From Haemaphysalis longicornis (Eukaryota > Arthropoda > Arachnida > Ixodida > Ixodidae): DNA of 64,000 nucleotides. Numbering within the stretch: the stretch's first letter is position 1; every line of letters starts with the position of its first letter. Below are positions 32,800 to 43,177 of this stretch, one piece after another. The stretch spans positions 106,285,344 through 106,349,343 of the forward strand of contig CM023450.1 of assembly GCA_013339765.2 (NCBI GenBank). The letters are read 5' to 3'. Position numbers and translations under genes: made by a program. The notes beneath the pieces were generated by a model, which was not told the DNA's origin, made no database searches, and saw nothing but the letters and a program-made list of their open reading frames with translations.

Positions 32800-35429
32800 G
32801 GCATTGAAATGCGCAACTCAGCTTCAACAAAGGGGACAACACGACTCGCCTTCGCATTATTGTCGCTTGTCTCTCTACACGCGCATACAAAAGGGGACGC
32901 TTGTTTCTAGGGCGTTTTGTTTCAGGAGGTGCCGCTCAGGAAAAAACAAAGGGAGAAAAAAAGGGGGGTAAAAAGAGGGAGAGAGAGAGAGAGAATTACG
33001 AACGCAAGCAAGGAGGGCACAACGAGCGAAGATCTATATAAACAGTGCATCGCTTCAGAAAAGGCGGTCCTTCGGCGGCGGACGAGTCATTTTTTAGAGC
33101 GGACAAAAGCGTCGCCTCGAGAAACGTTGCTCGACTGCCGGGTTTAAGACCTATTCTCGCCATCAAAACGGCCTCGCGAGCATCCGCGCAATTTTTAACT
33201 TCGCGCTCCGGAACGCGACGCAGCTGCGCGCGAGTACTGTGTTCCCGGCTGTGCTCTCTCCGAGCCCCTTTGTGGCGGCAGCAGGCTTCGCCAAGATCGC
33301 TCCTTGAATAAGCGTCGCTCGGAAGGAGGAACGCTTCCCGCCGTAGCGAGGCCTTGGATATGGAAAGCAGGCGGCGAATGAGGACTAGAATGCAGTCGCC
33401 GGGCTGTGTTCGCGTGCGCGTGGGTGTTGTAAGCACCCGCGCGATTGCGGAACCGGCTTCGCTCTAAACGTCTTTGTGCGTGCCGTCACTGTATACGGCG
33501 CTGTACCCCAATAGGAAGGATTTGGAGAGGGGAGAATCAAAATTGGCTCACTCTTTCACAAGCAGGGAAGCTGCGCGCACTTCGTCGCGACGAGGCTGTC
33601 TCGCGTGTGCGCTCGTGATTCAATATCGCTAAATAACGTTGCAGAGACACTTTTGTGTTTAACGTTCGCCGGCCTGTTCGCACTGCCTATAAAGTCTTTT
33701 GTATTCAACTCGTGTCGATAAGGTTGCAGTATGACTTAAATTATTGTATTATCGATGCCAACGCTGCTGCGATCGCTGGTCAGATGGACGCGCGGTCTCT
33801 TTCTTTAATTTTATTCCGTGAGCAATAAATTGAGCATGCCGGCGAAATTTCCTCCCAGATCGGTGAACGTAGCGACAGGACAGAAAAGCTGAAGCCTGTT
33901 CTAGATGGTGCGAATTTAGCCCGCGATTACGAATATATTTTCCTATTTTCACTGCGACAAACTGCCAAATGCCAAGCGGCGTTCACACGAAAAGTTCGAT
34001 TGTTTCAATCATTTGACAATCTGCCACATCAACGAGAATAGATCGTTATGCCGCACGAGCTGCGCCGCAGCCGCAAATTCGCAGGCGAAATTCACATCAT
34101 GTAGAATGGGTTTGCGAATGAGTGACTGGAGAGAGCGCGTGGAGAGAGCGCTTGGAGAGAATTGCCTCCGAGCGTGCGTCGAGTTTTTTTGCAACACTTT
34201 CGACATCTCTATATGGAGAGGCAGTGCCGGTATTAAAGGTGGGCGACCAAGGCGGTCGCACACGGCGCCGGCGAAAAGGGGGCGCCGACCTGTAATAAAT
34301 GCCCCCCTCCCCTCTCCCTCTCTGTTCTCTCCACCCGGCTCTGTCTTCCACCCATCAAAAAAAAAAAAAGGAAAGAGTTCGGTGGTGCACTTTGAATTGT
34401 GGGAGAAAACGCGTATGTCCAAACAATCCCAAATTATCAAGCCTATACCGAGAAACATGGACCCACAATTTCCCACCCAAAACAAGGGTACGAAGGTGGA
34501 ATGCTCCTTCCGAGAAACCGCCCGAGGAGGCTTCGGGAGGCCGTATCCACAAAACCATATAACTCAAGTGTACCTTTTGCCTTCCGACACTTCTACTGAA
34601 ACGAGAACAAGGCTTATGCTGAAAGGACGGCGCCTTGTTGCGATGTTATCAGCCCGAGAAGTGTTTATACTTAAGCCACAAAAGGTGACGCACAAAAGTG
34701 AATTCCCGTTCTTTGTGAGTGAATTACTATTTTTTTCTACTTCTGTTACTGTGTGCATGAATATGAAAAAAAAAAAAAATGGTACAATGGTCTGGTTACT
34801 TAGGAAAAAAAAAAGGTTGCATTTCCGGGGTCTGACATTATTTTAGAGCCAGGGTTGGTTTTATTTTACAAGAAAAAAAGATAATGAATATTTATTTATC
34901 GAGCAGAGGCTGATTTTCTGGGCTTCGCCCCGTGGAAGGAATCCCTGGGATTCTTTGGCTTCGATTGAAATCTCCGCCCTCCCGTGTTACAAAAAAAACA
35001 AAAAAAAAAAACAGAAGAAAAACTTTATTACGGCAACCCGTGCCTACAGCTGTCTCCTCTTCCGCATATTTCTAAGCAGGGCTGTTTGTTAAAGAAACGG
35101 AAGACAGAAATGCTGAAATCACTGGCGTGTGTTGAATGTTTTGAAGAGAAGCAGAAAAGACGGGAGAATGCCCTTTCGAATTAGGCTACACTAACCAAAT
35201 CAATCCTGACGAACCTCGCACAGTCTAGAACATTACTTGAGGAGGTTGTGCTCATATTGGCAGCAATCATTTGGCTGCGCTAAACTTTTTGCCCATGTGT
35301 GTGAGGGTGAGGAAAAATGGTGCGCCAGCCACAGACCACAGCCGAGACGCTTTTATACAGCACCAAATAAATTCCCGAGGATAAATATAACATTTGTGCG
35401 TTTTCTATGCAAAAGCCAAAAGAAGGTGG
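32800..35429. other. No gene recognised; CpG-rich promoter-like patch
   Basis: 33.0-33.5 kb is CpG-rich and is preceded by GATCTATATAAACAGTGC at 33031-33048, a TATA-box-like start, but no protein follows. The 277-codon frame at 34013-34846 is the longest in the window. It crosses two A-runs that give lysine stretches, has no domain, and is mirrored by open frames on the other strand, so I do not call it. 34.3 kb has CT-rich and A-run simple sequence. Confidence 0.4.
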
Positions 35430-35547
35430 AACACATCTCGAGGCAGATTACCGCGTCACTCACCCTACGGAATGAAGACGGCCGACAAACCTCAACCCGG
35501 CTCGTTACACGTTTGTACTAACAGACACCCTAACCTACGTACAAGCT
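35430..35547. repeat. 118-bp direct repeat, copy 2
   Basis: Same orientation as 32682-32799, 2748 bp downstream and 116 of 118 bases identical. After the block, copy 2 runs into CCACTGTCCACTCCACTGTC while copy 1 continues GGCATTGAAATG. The repeat borders are therefore sharp. Confidence 0.85.
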
Positions 35548-36198
35548 CCACTGTCCACTCCACTGTCATCAACTTTAACGCTGAAATTTTGACCTCCCGT
35601 CAATATGTTATCTGAGGTGTCTACCTGGAGCTAGCGCACCCGCTGTTTTAGTTCTTTAGAACTAAGACCCCCACTTCCGTATTTTGCCGATGTTTCTTGT
35701 CTGTCTGGTCTTCTGCGCAGCGCACTTAACCAATGAGAATGCGCGTACGTGGCACTGTAGAAAAAAATCAATAATTTAACGGGCGCATTCTCTGTGAAAT
35801 AACAAAACGGGCGCTTTATTGGTCTCTTCAGTACGGAGATTTTCTTCCTGCTCCTGCTATTTGAGAGTAGCTACAGCACTACTTGTTTAGTGCTAATGCC
35901 CGTCGTATTCGTGCCTTTAACACTGGTTGGTTGTTCGTATCGGCTTAGAATCAGACAGTCATCAGAAGGTTTAAAATTAAACAGACAAAACCGGACTGTC
36001 AATCAGACAATATTGGGGCTTCGCTAGTGCGCGCTGGCTTCTTGATGAATAACCGCAGTTTTCTGGCATTTTGGTTAATACAAAAAACCTTGCGCGCTCC
36101 TCGTCTTCCTCCTGGTCTTCCCTAGCAACGGGGGGAGATGGGCGCGCGCTACTCTCCTCCTCCTCTCTCCGCTCAGTGACTGCGGGTGTTGGGCGCCT
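35548..36198. other. No gene recognised
   Basis: Unrecognised DNA. The GC-rich 36.07-36.19 kb part abuts the endonuclease remnant and may belong to a rearranged copy of the same element. Confidence 0.45.
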
Positions 36199-36475
36199 CC
36201 TCATGGCACATACCCACGTGAGGGATTGACCATCAACGGCGGTTTCATCGACCTGGCCTTTGCGAGAAACTGCCAAGTCCACACCGTCCTCCAGGACCCT
36301 TTGACGGTCCATTTCACGGACCACAAAGCGATCCTTCTAGCAATCAAGTACAACGACAACACAAATAGGTGTCTGTGAATAAATGCATCTTTCTTTTAAG
36401 TGCGAATGCAACCGTGCATTCGCACTTACACACTCTCCCCCTCGGAGAAGTGCGAGGGAATTTTTTTTTTTGCTG
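36199..36475 (+). mobile_element. Helentron-like 3' end, second copy
   Basis: The same order as in the 12.76-13.68 kb element: the end of an EEP endonuclease frame, stop, GAATAAATG, inverted motif, stem-loop, T-run. Here the inverted motif forms a perfect 13-bp hairpin (36398-36410 with 36415-36427, loop ACCG). The following stem-loop pairs CCCTCG (36439-36444) with CGAGGG (36453-36458), then AA and T11. The two copies differ in the stem bases but keep the pairing. The 5' part of the element is missing. Confidence 0.55.
36202..36378 (+). pseudogene. EEP endonuclease C-terminal fragment, copy 2
   Basis: The frame reads GLTINGGFIDLAFARNCQV, then LQDPLTVHFTDHKAILLAIK and YNDNTNRCL before TGA at 36376-36378. 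It aligns with the last about 49 residues of the 13.0-13.5 kb copy at 29 identical positions by my count, including the catalytic Asp-His of HFTDHKA. The upstream core with DFNVD is absent. Homology is lost upstream of about 36200, in GC-rich sequence. Confidence 0.7.
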
Positions 36476-36776
36476 GCAAGCCTATTTTCGTTTACGCATT
36501 TTAAGCAGAATTATCTGCTGCAAATGTACATGGTTTGTGAACTGATCGGAGCTTAGGCGCCGTCATACATAACAACCTACTTCTAGCTGGTGCATTGATT
36601 CGCGGTCCCCGTTGCAGGCTTCAGCAACCGATATACATACCTTGCGAATGAACCGTCAAACACAGTTCTGTTTTACGATTAGATATCCCCCTAAAAAAAA
36701 CACGAAAAGAATCAATCGCAAAAAAGATCATTTTAAAAAACCTACCATACCTTTCTAAGGAAAGTTGAGAGAAGCG

Positions 36777-36912
36777 TAATTGGAACTGAAAGCGCAAATT
36801 AGACACGGACAAAAAAAAGAAGGACAACAGGACGAGCGCTAACTCTTGTTAGCGCTCGTCCTGTTGTCTCCTTTTTTTGTCCGTGTTTAATTTGCGCTTT
36901 CAGTTCCCATTA
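36777..36912. mobile_element. 136-bp fold-back MITE, near-perfect palindrome
   Basis: The left arm starts TAATTGGAACTGAAAGCGCA and the right arm is its inverse, ending TTTCAGTTCCCATTA. Both contain ACACGGACAAAAAAA and GACAACAGGACGAGCGCTAA, meeting at a TCTT centre. Only a few substitutions and one or two indels separate the arms, so the copy is fairly young or was gene-converted. Fragments of the same vocabulary occur at 3588-3656. Confidence 0.85.
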
Positions 36913-37149
36913 TGCATCACCAACAGGCCCAAACCATGGCCCTTTTGAGAGAAGCGCGAAAGCGAAAATTTTTTGCGCACTCAGTAAACGCATCTACGAA
37001 CGATTTAAACGCATACCACTACCTGATTTATGGGATATATAGTATTGTACCACTTCTTCATGATCGAGGCGGAAATGTCTTATCCAGAACCGTTCCTTTT
37101 TGTGTGTGTGTGATTTTCAACTGACCGTTCTAACACGATAGAAGTCCGA

Positions 37150-37450
37150 CTTCACGCATTCAGAGTCGATTTAGCGGGTAATTGTCACGTAATTTGTTTC
37201 GGGGTACTTTCGATAACACAATAGTTAGAGCCGTTCCCTGGAATCATAGTCCCTTCGTAGCAGGCCATGCTTCACTGCAGGGCAGGCAATGTGGGGACAC
37301 CAGCTTACAAAAACCAAGCCTTCATCGCTATCTCAAGCGCCGGCTTCACCTCTAAGCTCTAATGCATTGCTAAGAAGACATTATTTAGGAGCAATTTAAG
37401 CCGTCTTGTAAAAGACATAAGGGCTCTCGGACATTTTTTAAATTTTTTAT
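37150..37450. repeat. Unidentified repeat family, copy A
   Basis: Shares TTTAGCGGGTAATTG, a TTTGTTTCGGGGTACTTTCG block, CATGCTTCACTG, ACCAGCTTACAA and GCATTGCTAAGAAGACA with copy B (from 37565) in the same order. One 35-base block (37193-37227) matches copy C (49476-49510) at 31 positions. A and B lie in tandem about 740 bp apart. I do not recognise the family; no coding motif is visible. Confidence 0.65.
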
Positions 37451-37564
37451 GAAAGCTTTTCGGTCGGCCAACACGGCTATGTGCAAATTCCTTAGTTTTT
37501 TGACCGGGCGCCATCGGTCCCTACGGAGAAAGATTTCGCTTTATAAGAAATTCAGTGCCCCGCT

Positions 37565-38165
37565 CTGTGAAGAAGGATGACCAGCGAATCTGTGGCGCAG
37601 AGCCTCAACGGTGAGCGACAATATGCTTTTGCCCTGGCGCTATGTCCAAGTAGTGCACGAAACAAAACACGCTTAGTTTACAATTGGTGATTGAGCATAC
37701 TTCACAATTAATTACCGTAATGGAACGTGAACGGACCCCAGTTTTATTCCAGCGGACAAACATGGGCTGTACGTTTCCTCCTCCCCCCTCCCCCCACAGA
37801 AGCCCATTCATTGACAGCAGGCGGGAAATACCCAATGTTTAAAACTGCACTGTGGAATGTGTCATGTTGAAACGTAAATGAAATTCCCGTAATGGTAGGG
37901 CCGTCTTAGCGGCTAATTGCGATTTATTTGATTTTGGGATAGTTTTAATGAAGCAGGAGTTATAGCAGTTTTTGTAATCATAATTTCTCCGCAGACGGAC
38001 ATGCTTCACTGTGCAAAACACAATGGGAAAAAGCCAGCTTACAATTTAAAGCCAACCAAAGTCGTCTTCCCCTCTAAACAGAAATTAATTGCTGGGAAGA
38101 CAATTGTCAGGGGCAATATATTCCGGGTTATATCAAAACATGGACGCCCTAAGACTTTATTATTA
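37565..38165. repeat. Unidentified repeat family, copy B
   Basis: The longest of three copies. It begins with GGATGACCAGCGAATCTGTG (shared with copy C at about 49376-49395). It contains CCGTAATGGTAGGGCCGTCT (28 of 32 bases of this block match copy C) and continues with the portions shared with copy A up to GGACGCCCTAAGACTTT. The order of blocks is the same in all copies, indicating one dispersed element of at least 600 bp. Confidence 0.65.
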
Positions 38166-38351
38166 TTTTTATGATATTCTCCCTATGCTGAGGATGTGGC
38201 GCAGTTTCGCGATTCTAGGGGTGTGAGTGGACGCCGTAAAACGGCGCTACGCTCGCTTGGTATTCTTGTCCACATCGATCTGTAGTCGGAGGTGGTCTGC
38301 TGGATTATAGCCATAGACAGCTTCGCTGTAAATATGAGTTTGAAGAGCAGA

Positions 38352-38373
38352 GGGGGGGGGGGGGGGGGGGGGG
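38352..38373. repeat. G22 homopolymer
   Basis: Twenty-two G followed by CGCCGTGGC. A related GGCGCCGTGGC phrase sits between the G/C runs at 21.85 kb, so the runs may belong to copies of one repeat. Confidence 0.85.
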
Positions 38374-39600
38374 CGCCGTGGCAGCAGTTCCGCCGAATGA
38401 GGTAAGGCCGGCCCTGTGGAGACGTCAAGTCGAACCGTGACTCAGAACCTGCCTCTGCTAACGCTCCGGTCGCCACGCGTTTCGACAGGTCCCATAACTC
38501 CCTTCAACGCCTGTAAGCGCTGTATAATCGAGTGTGCAGCCAGTGCAGAGCGGCAAAAAAGGAAGCAATGGGAGTAACGGCGACAAAATGCCGGCACTGG
38601 TGGACAACGAAAAGAGCGAAAAGCGAGCAAACGGCACCACCGAGACGGTTAAGCACTGTTGACACGGTGTACGAGGAACGTGCGAGAAACACCGCGTTGC
38701 GGACTTCTAAAGGAGGAGAAAGGCGTGTGCCTCGGGCCGAACATCAAGTTCGCGAGGAAGAGGGACGAGATGTTCATGCGTACTTAAAGACCCACACATG
38801 AATCTTCGCTTAATTTTTTTTCTTCTTTCTAGCGATAACTAAGAAACAGGACACGGATGACTAGCGAAATTCAAGGTTTTCCAGATTAAGACCAATTCCT
38901 ATCGGAGGGGGTGTCCTGGCACAAGCACCTCGACTCAACACAGAATCTTTATCCCTCACCTAACTAAAGATCCGGGGAGAGCAGGTAGAGGATTCAGAAC
39001 TTCTCTGCTCCGAACTCAGCTGTGAACGGCCAGACATGCGAAAAATGAGCCCCGACAACATCTGCGCCGTAGTTAAAGCTGTTCTGGGGTTGATGTTTTA
39101 AATTCAATTGAGTCAGAACATTGCCTGTCGATCGTAAAGAGGACAAGCCCGCAAGTATATCGGACCGGCTACGCACATTGAAGCCACCCTCAGATGTTAT
39201 TTCTGCCTCATCTAGGCATTTATATTTTGCTTAAGTGTGCAGCTCTGACGTTTAAGGCGTTGACAACTCCTAAAATAGGCGCCCAGTATAATTCCCAGGA
39301 ACAATGTAGAGCCTCTTCGACTCTACTTAAGATCACCTGGATGTTCGGTTTCACCAGTCTCGTTGTATTATCTTTACAAGGGTGATTCTTCTTTTTCTAC
39401 GCTTACCTTGAAGGCAAGGCTAGAAATTATTTTGTGAAGTACTTTAAGTACCATGTACAGAAAGCTTTTTGTGCAAATTTTAGCTATAAAAATCGCATTT
39501 CGCGTTGTTTTCGCTGACTTCTAGACGTGGCACCAAAAACATTACTGTTCGCGAAATTTTCGTTCTTCTTGCTGACATCACACTGCTATACTACGCTTTT
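38374..39600. other. No gene recognised
   Basis: 38.45-38.8 kb has an 89-codon charged frame (38532-38801). Short phrases (AAGTTCGCGA, ATGAATCTTCG) recur at 41.13 and 41.2 kb, so it is more likely part of a dispersed repeat than a gene. Confidence 0.4.
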
Positions 39601-39912
39601 TAACCCGAAAGTGTTTTATTTAGGGATTCACGAAGATTTCACTTACATCATATTCGTCACGGATATGACGCCATTACCAACATTTGTAGTTGGCCAGTAC
39701 AACGAAACAAGCGGCCTGTAAAAGATGCACCCCTACACACAGGGTCTCCTTGCGAGGAAGCAACCTTTAGTGCTTAAGAGTACGTTATACTTACGGTTGT
39801 TCGTTTTCGGGTTTTGTATTTTAGCACGAAAGTGTTTTATGCCGGGGAACAGCAAGATTTAACTGACGTCATATCCGTTACGGAAATGACGCCAGTACAC
39901 CTTAGCCAGAGC
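39601..39912 (+). repeat. Coding-like duplicated segment, about 85 bp each
   Basis: Copy 1 (about 39601-39690) reads KVFYLGIHEDFTYIIFVTDM then TPLP. Copy 2 (about 39822-39912), 221 bp downstream, reads KVFYAGEQQDLTDVISVTEM then TPV. Length is conserved without indels and many changes keep amino-acid character, which suggests descent from a coding element. I do not recognise the family. Copy 1 sits in a 64-codon frame ending at 39721. Confidence 0.55.
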
Positions 39913-40559
39913 GACCCGTCAGCAGGAGGTCTCTCGCCAAGTACACCCACCAGATAGCCGACGACCCGCAAATCATGCTCAGCTGCAGATTTCGCTACAC
40001 AATTTACTTTCGTGCTTTACCGATTCCTATGACAGAGGAATCAACCACCGTTTTTTATATTGTTACTAACAAATTAAAGGCGTCCGCAAAACGTTTCCCC
40101 GTCGATTTGCGGATGCAGAGCGGCACAAGAACGGAGAACGACCAAACGCGTGGGGACAGGGGTGACGTCAAACCGAGCCGGAGGCTACGTTGGCTGCGGT
40201 GTCTCTGCGTCCGCTCCTGTGGCATCATAGTTTCCTGGGGTAACGTCAGGTCGAGGCGGTAACGGCACGGGGCTAGAGCATGCGTTTGCGCGTCTCGGCG
40301 ATGTTTGCGAGTGTTGACTCGTAGTCTGCAACTGAGTGTGGAGAGACTGCAGCGCCGAGTATATACGCCAAACCAAGATGGAATTGGTCTGCGGTGACGG
40401 AATGCCGAAACTGCTGAACAACGTGAGAAACGGCACACATCTAATGCAAATTCAGCCACTGATTTAGCGAAGGTGCCCACCGAGACCGCTAAAGAATTAG
40501 CAGTGGCTTAGCTCGGCTATGCCAGGATATACGTAGCGTGTACAAAGGTTCAGCAATCT

Positions 40560-40976
40560 AATCCAATACAAACCAGTTTAGTCCAGTCCAGTCCCGTCAC
40601 TGCTCCTCGCGCATGTGCAGCACGGCTCTTCAGGAGCCACGCGAAACGGCTATCAAGTGGCTCCGGCGCAGCGTCAGACTTGGCTACTGCGCAACGGCGG
40701 CGCACAGCTGGGCACGCGCCGGCGCCAGTGCGTTTGCCGCGGCTATGACATCACTCCTCTGGAATGCGCAGACCGGCGAATGTGCAGACGCAATTCTCTA
40801 CACACCCGTACTCCAATTGGGTTGGATTTCCAATACAATCCAATACAATTCAATTTAACCCGCTCAAATACAACACAATTTAATCCAATCCAATCCAACC
40901 CAATTTAATCCAAATGCAATTCAATCTAATGCTCCTCGCGCTTGTGCAGCATGGCCCTTCAAGGTCCACGCGAAAC
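40560..40976. repeat. CCAAT/CCAGT pentamer arrays with a repeated GC-rich unit
   Basis: Degenerate pentamers (40560-40600 and about 40829-40930) precede two copies of a 47-base unit, TGCTCCTCGCGC...CACGCGAAAC, at 40601-40647 and 40930-40976 (41 of 47 bases identical, 329 bp apart). Unit plus pentamer tail looks like a tandem or head-to-tail retroposon with a variable pentanucleotide end. Confidence 0.65.
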
Positions 40977-43054
40977 TGCTCAACCTCGACCAGTGTAGCT
41001 TACGCTACAAAAGCGCAAAACGAGCTTGGCATGATGCGAGGATTGAGCACGCAAATTGCGTGCGACGAAAGCCCAGTAGCGGGCTTCTGAAGCGAAAGCA
41101 AGGCGTACACGTCGGGCGGATCCTCAAGTTCGCGATGCAGACGTGGCTGTGAGGGCTTCTGCCATGCTAACGCATTATTAGGAAACCGCCAATGAATCTT
41201 CGATCATTTTCCCCCTAAGCAGTGCTTCTACTGCCTCTAATTTCATTACATTGCTTTTATACCCAACCTGCGTGAATAACCGACCTACAGGGTTAATTAT
41301 TCACGTGTTATTGCAGAGAAAAAAAAAAACGCGCAGCCTTGTTACGGCTACAGCGTCAAATGATTTGCTAACGCACACACAAAAAGTTTTTTCTTCCATC
41401 GAAAGTTATGTTTTGTGTAAAACGTCTCAGGCAGCGAAGAAATATCGCGGCCGCCCCAGGCTGGAATGCGGAAAGGTTCGGCTCATATTCGAGCACGCGC
41501 ATTAATAAACCCGTAATTAATTAATGTCGCCGTCATAGGAATACCGCGATCCACCTCCGCCCCATTGTCTTCGCCGGTTTTCGCCCAAGCCACGCACGCC
41601 CCTTTTACACCGGAACGAACGACAACCAGCACGCAGCAAGGAAACAAACGAGAGAGAAAGCAACGATTCCGCGAACGAACGCTGCCTCCCCTATGGCCAC
41701 AGCAACGAGGAAGGCGTAGTATAACGTCGGCGGCGGGTTTTAAAGCAGCGCCTCGAGACGCGCGCGTTATCCGGGAAGCGGCTGAGCGTTCTCAAGAGCG
41801 CGCGGTTGGTCTGCTGTGTGGACGAAAATGGGCCGGGCCATTCAGGCGGAGCACTAATTACGCGAGGAACGCGCGTCCCGGATCCTTGAAGCTGCGTAAA
41901 TTATTGCACTTGTCGCCGGGCGCGGAAACGCCCCGCTTCCCGGCGACGGAATTTAACGCGTAATTGATTGCCGCGCGCAACAACTCATTCTCAAAACATG
42001 GCAGTAGTCGGGTGCACTGTTGGATCGCGTACTCTTCGAGAGCATGGCGGGAAAAGCGTGAGAGAGGGGGTTTAAGTTGCGCAATAACGTTGCGCAATCT
42101 CCCCTTACCTCCTTACCAGCCTGCTAGCCCCGAGCGCTGAATTTTCAACGCTGCGTTGCTTGCAGCTCGCAAGCGATCCCAGCAGCTATAAGTGGCGTGG
42201 ACAACAGCCACCTAACTGAAAGCGATTTCGCAGGGCACCGTTATGAAATGCGTTAGTGATGCTGCAGCAGTTTACGCATACCCACTGGCGTACGTAACTC
42301 GAGTACAAGCTTTATCTGCCAGTATACGTACCTAGGTATTAGGTTTAAATTTTCTACAGTTCACTGGGCCGCGCTTTTATGAAGCCGCTTATTTTTATCG
42401 CAATCGGAAGCTGAGCGTCAGGTTTTAGTTGTGGAAACAGTTGACCAAATTTGTTGGTGCTCACTATTAACCTCTGCACGCCAGTAGTTTTCGCGTCGCG
42501 AAAAAAGAAGAAGCGTCTTTTCATGAAACGACAACGGTGTATGTTTTGGCTTTAAAGGAAGCTCCTTACTTACTCCACGAAGCCTGGTATTTATGGTACA
42601 ATACGAAGTATAATACCAGGAAATAAAAGTAATTCAGAAACTAACTTCCAACAAGAAATTAGGAGTGGAGATAAAAGAAACTACAAAACTTAATAAATAA
42701 CCCAAATCCGGCATTTTGAGTACTTACAACCGACGCTTAAATTAAACTGGCCGTCTAGATCATACCGCGAATTCTGGGGCCAGCGTGTTATTTAGTTTAA
42801 GCTCTAAAATTTGAGCCGTACGAGCTAAATTATTTTGCACAGATGCTGTATACTTTTATCACAACGAAAATGACAGTAGAGTAACGCGAAAAGTCAAAAA
42901 TTACTCCCACCTCCCCTCGCGGGAACCCCTGTGTAGATGCGACGCGTAGGGGGTTCCGTTGTTGTTTCCGTTAGGTTGATTCTCCCATCGCGTGAAACGT
43001 GTCGTGAACCCCCTGCCGCGGCTATGACGCAAGGTGGCGCGGCTATGACGCAAC
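40977..43054. other. No gene recognised
   Basis: 41.0-41.2 kb continues the GC-rich repeat text. 41.5-42.1 kb is CpG-rich with overlapping open frames on both strands (132 codons at 41565-41963) and no domain. 42.1-42.9 kb is AT-rich. The phrase GCCGCGGCTATGAC at 43014 also occurs at 40736, linking it to the pentamer repeat family. Confidence 0.45.
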
Positions 43055-43177
43055 ACAATCAAACACAATCCACTTTAATCCAATCCAATCCAAATCCAAA
43101 TCCAAATCCAATCCAATCCAATCCAATCCAATCCAAGCCAAGCCAAGCCAAGCCAAGCCAATCGAATCCAATCCAAT
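43055..43177. repeat. Long CCAAT / CCAAG pentanucleotide array
   Basis: About 120 bases of (CCAAT)n with a hexameric CCAAAT stretch and an internal block of (CCAAG)n, followed by GCCCCTCGCG. That matches the TGCTCCTCGCG start of the unit after the pentamers at 40.6 and 40.93 kb. Confidence 0.85.

Noticed and set aside
34013..34846. 277-codon plus-strand frame, the longest in the window
   Set aside because: It crosses two A-runs coding for lysines and a CT-rich low-complexity stretch, has no domain, and overlaps open frames on the other strand.
38532..38801. 89-codon basic/charged frame
   Set aside because: Pieces recur as DNA repeats near 41.1-41.2 kb and no protein family is recognised.
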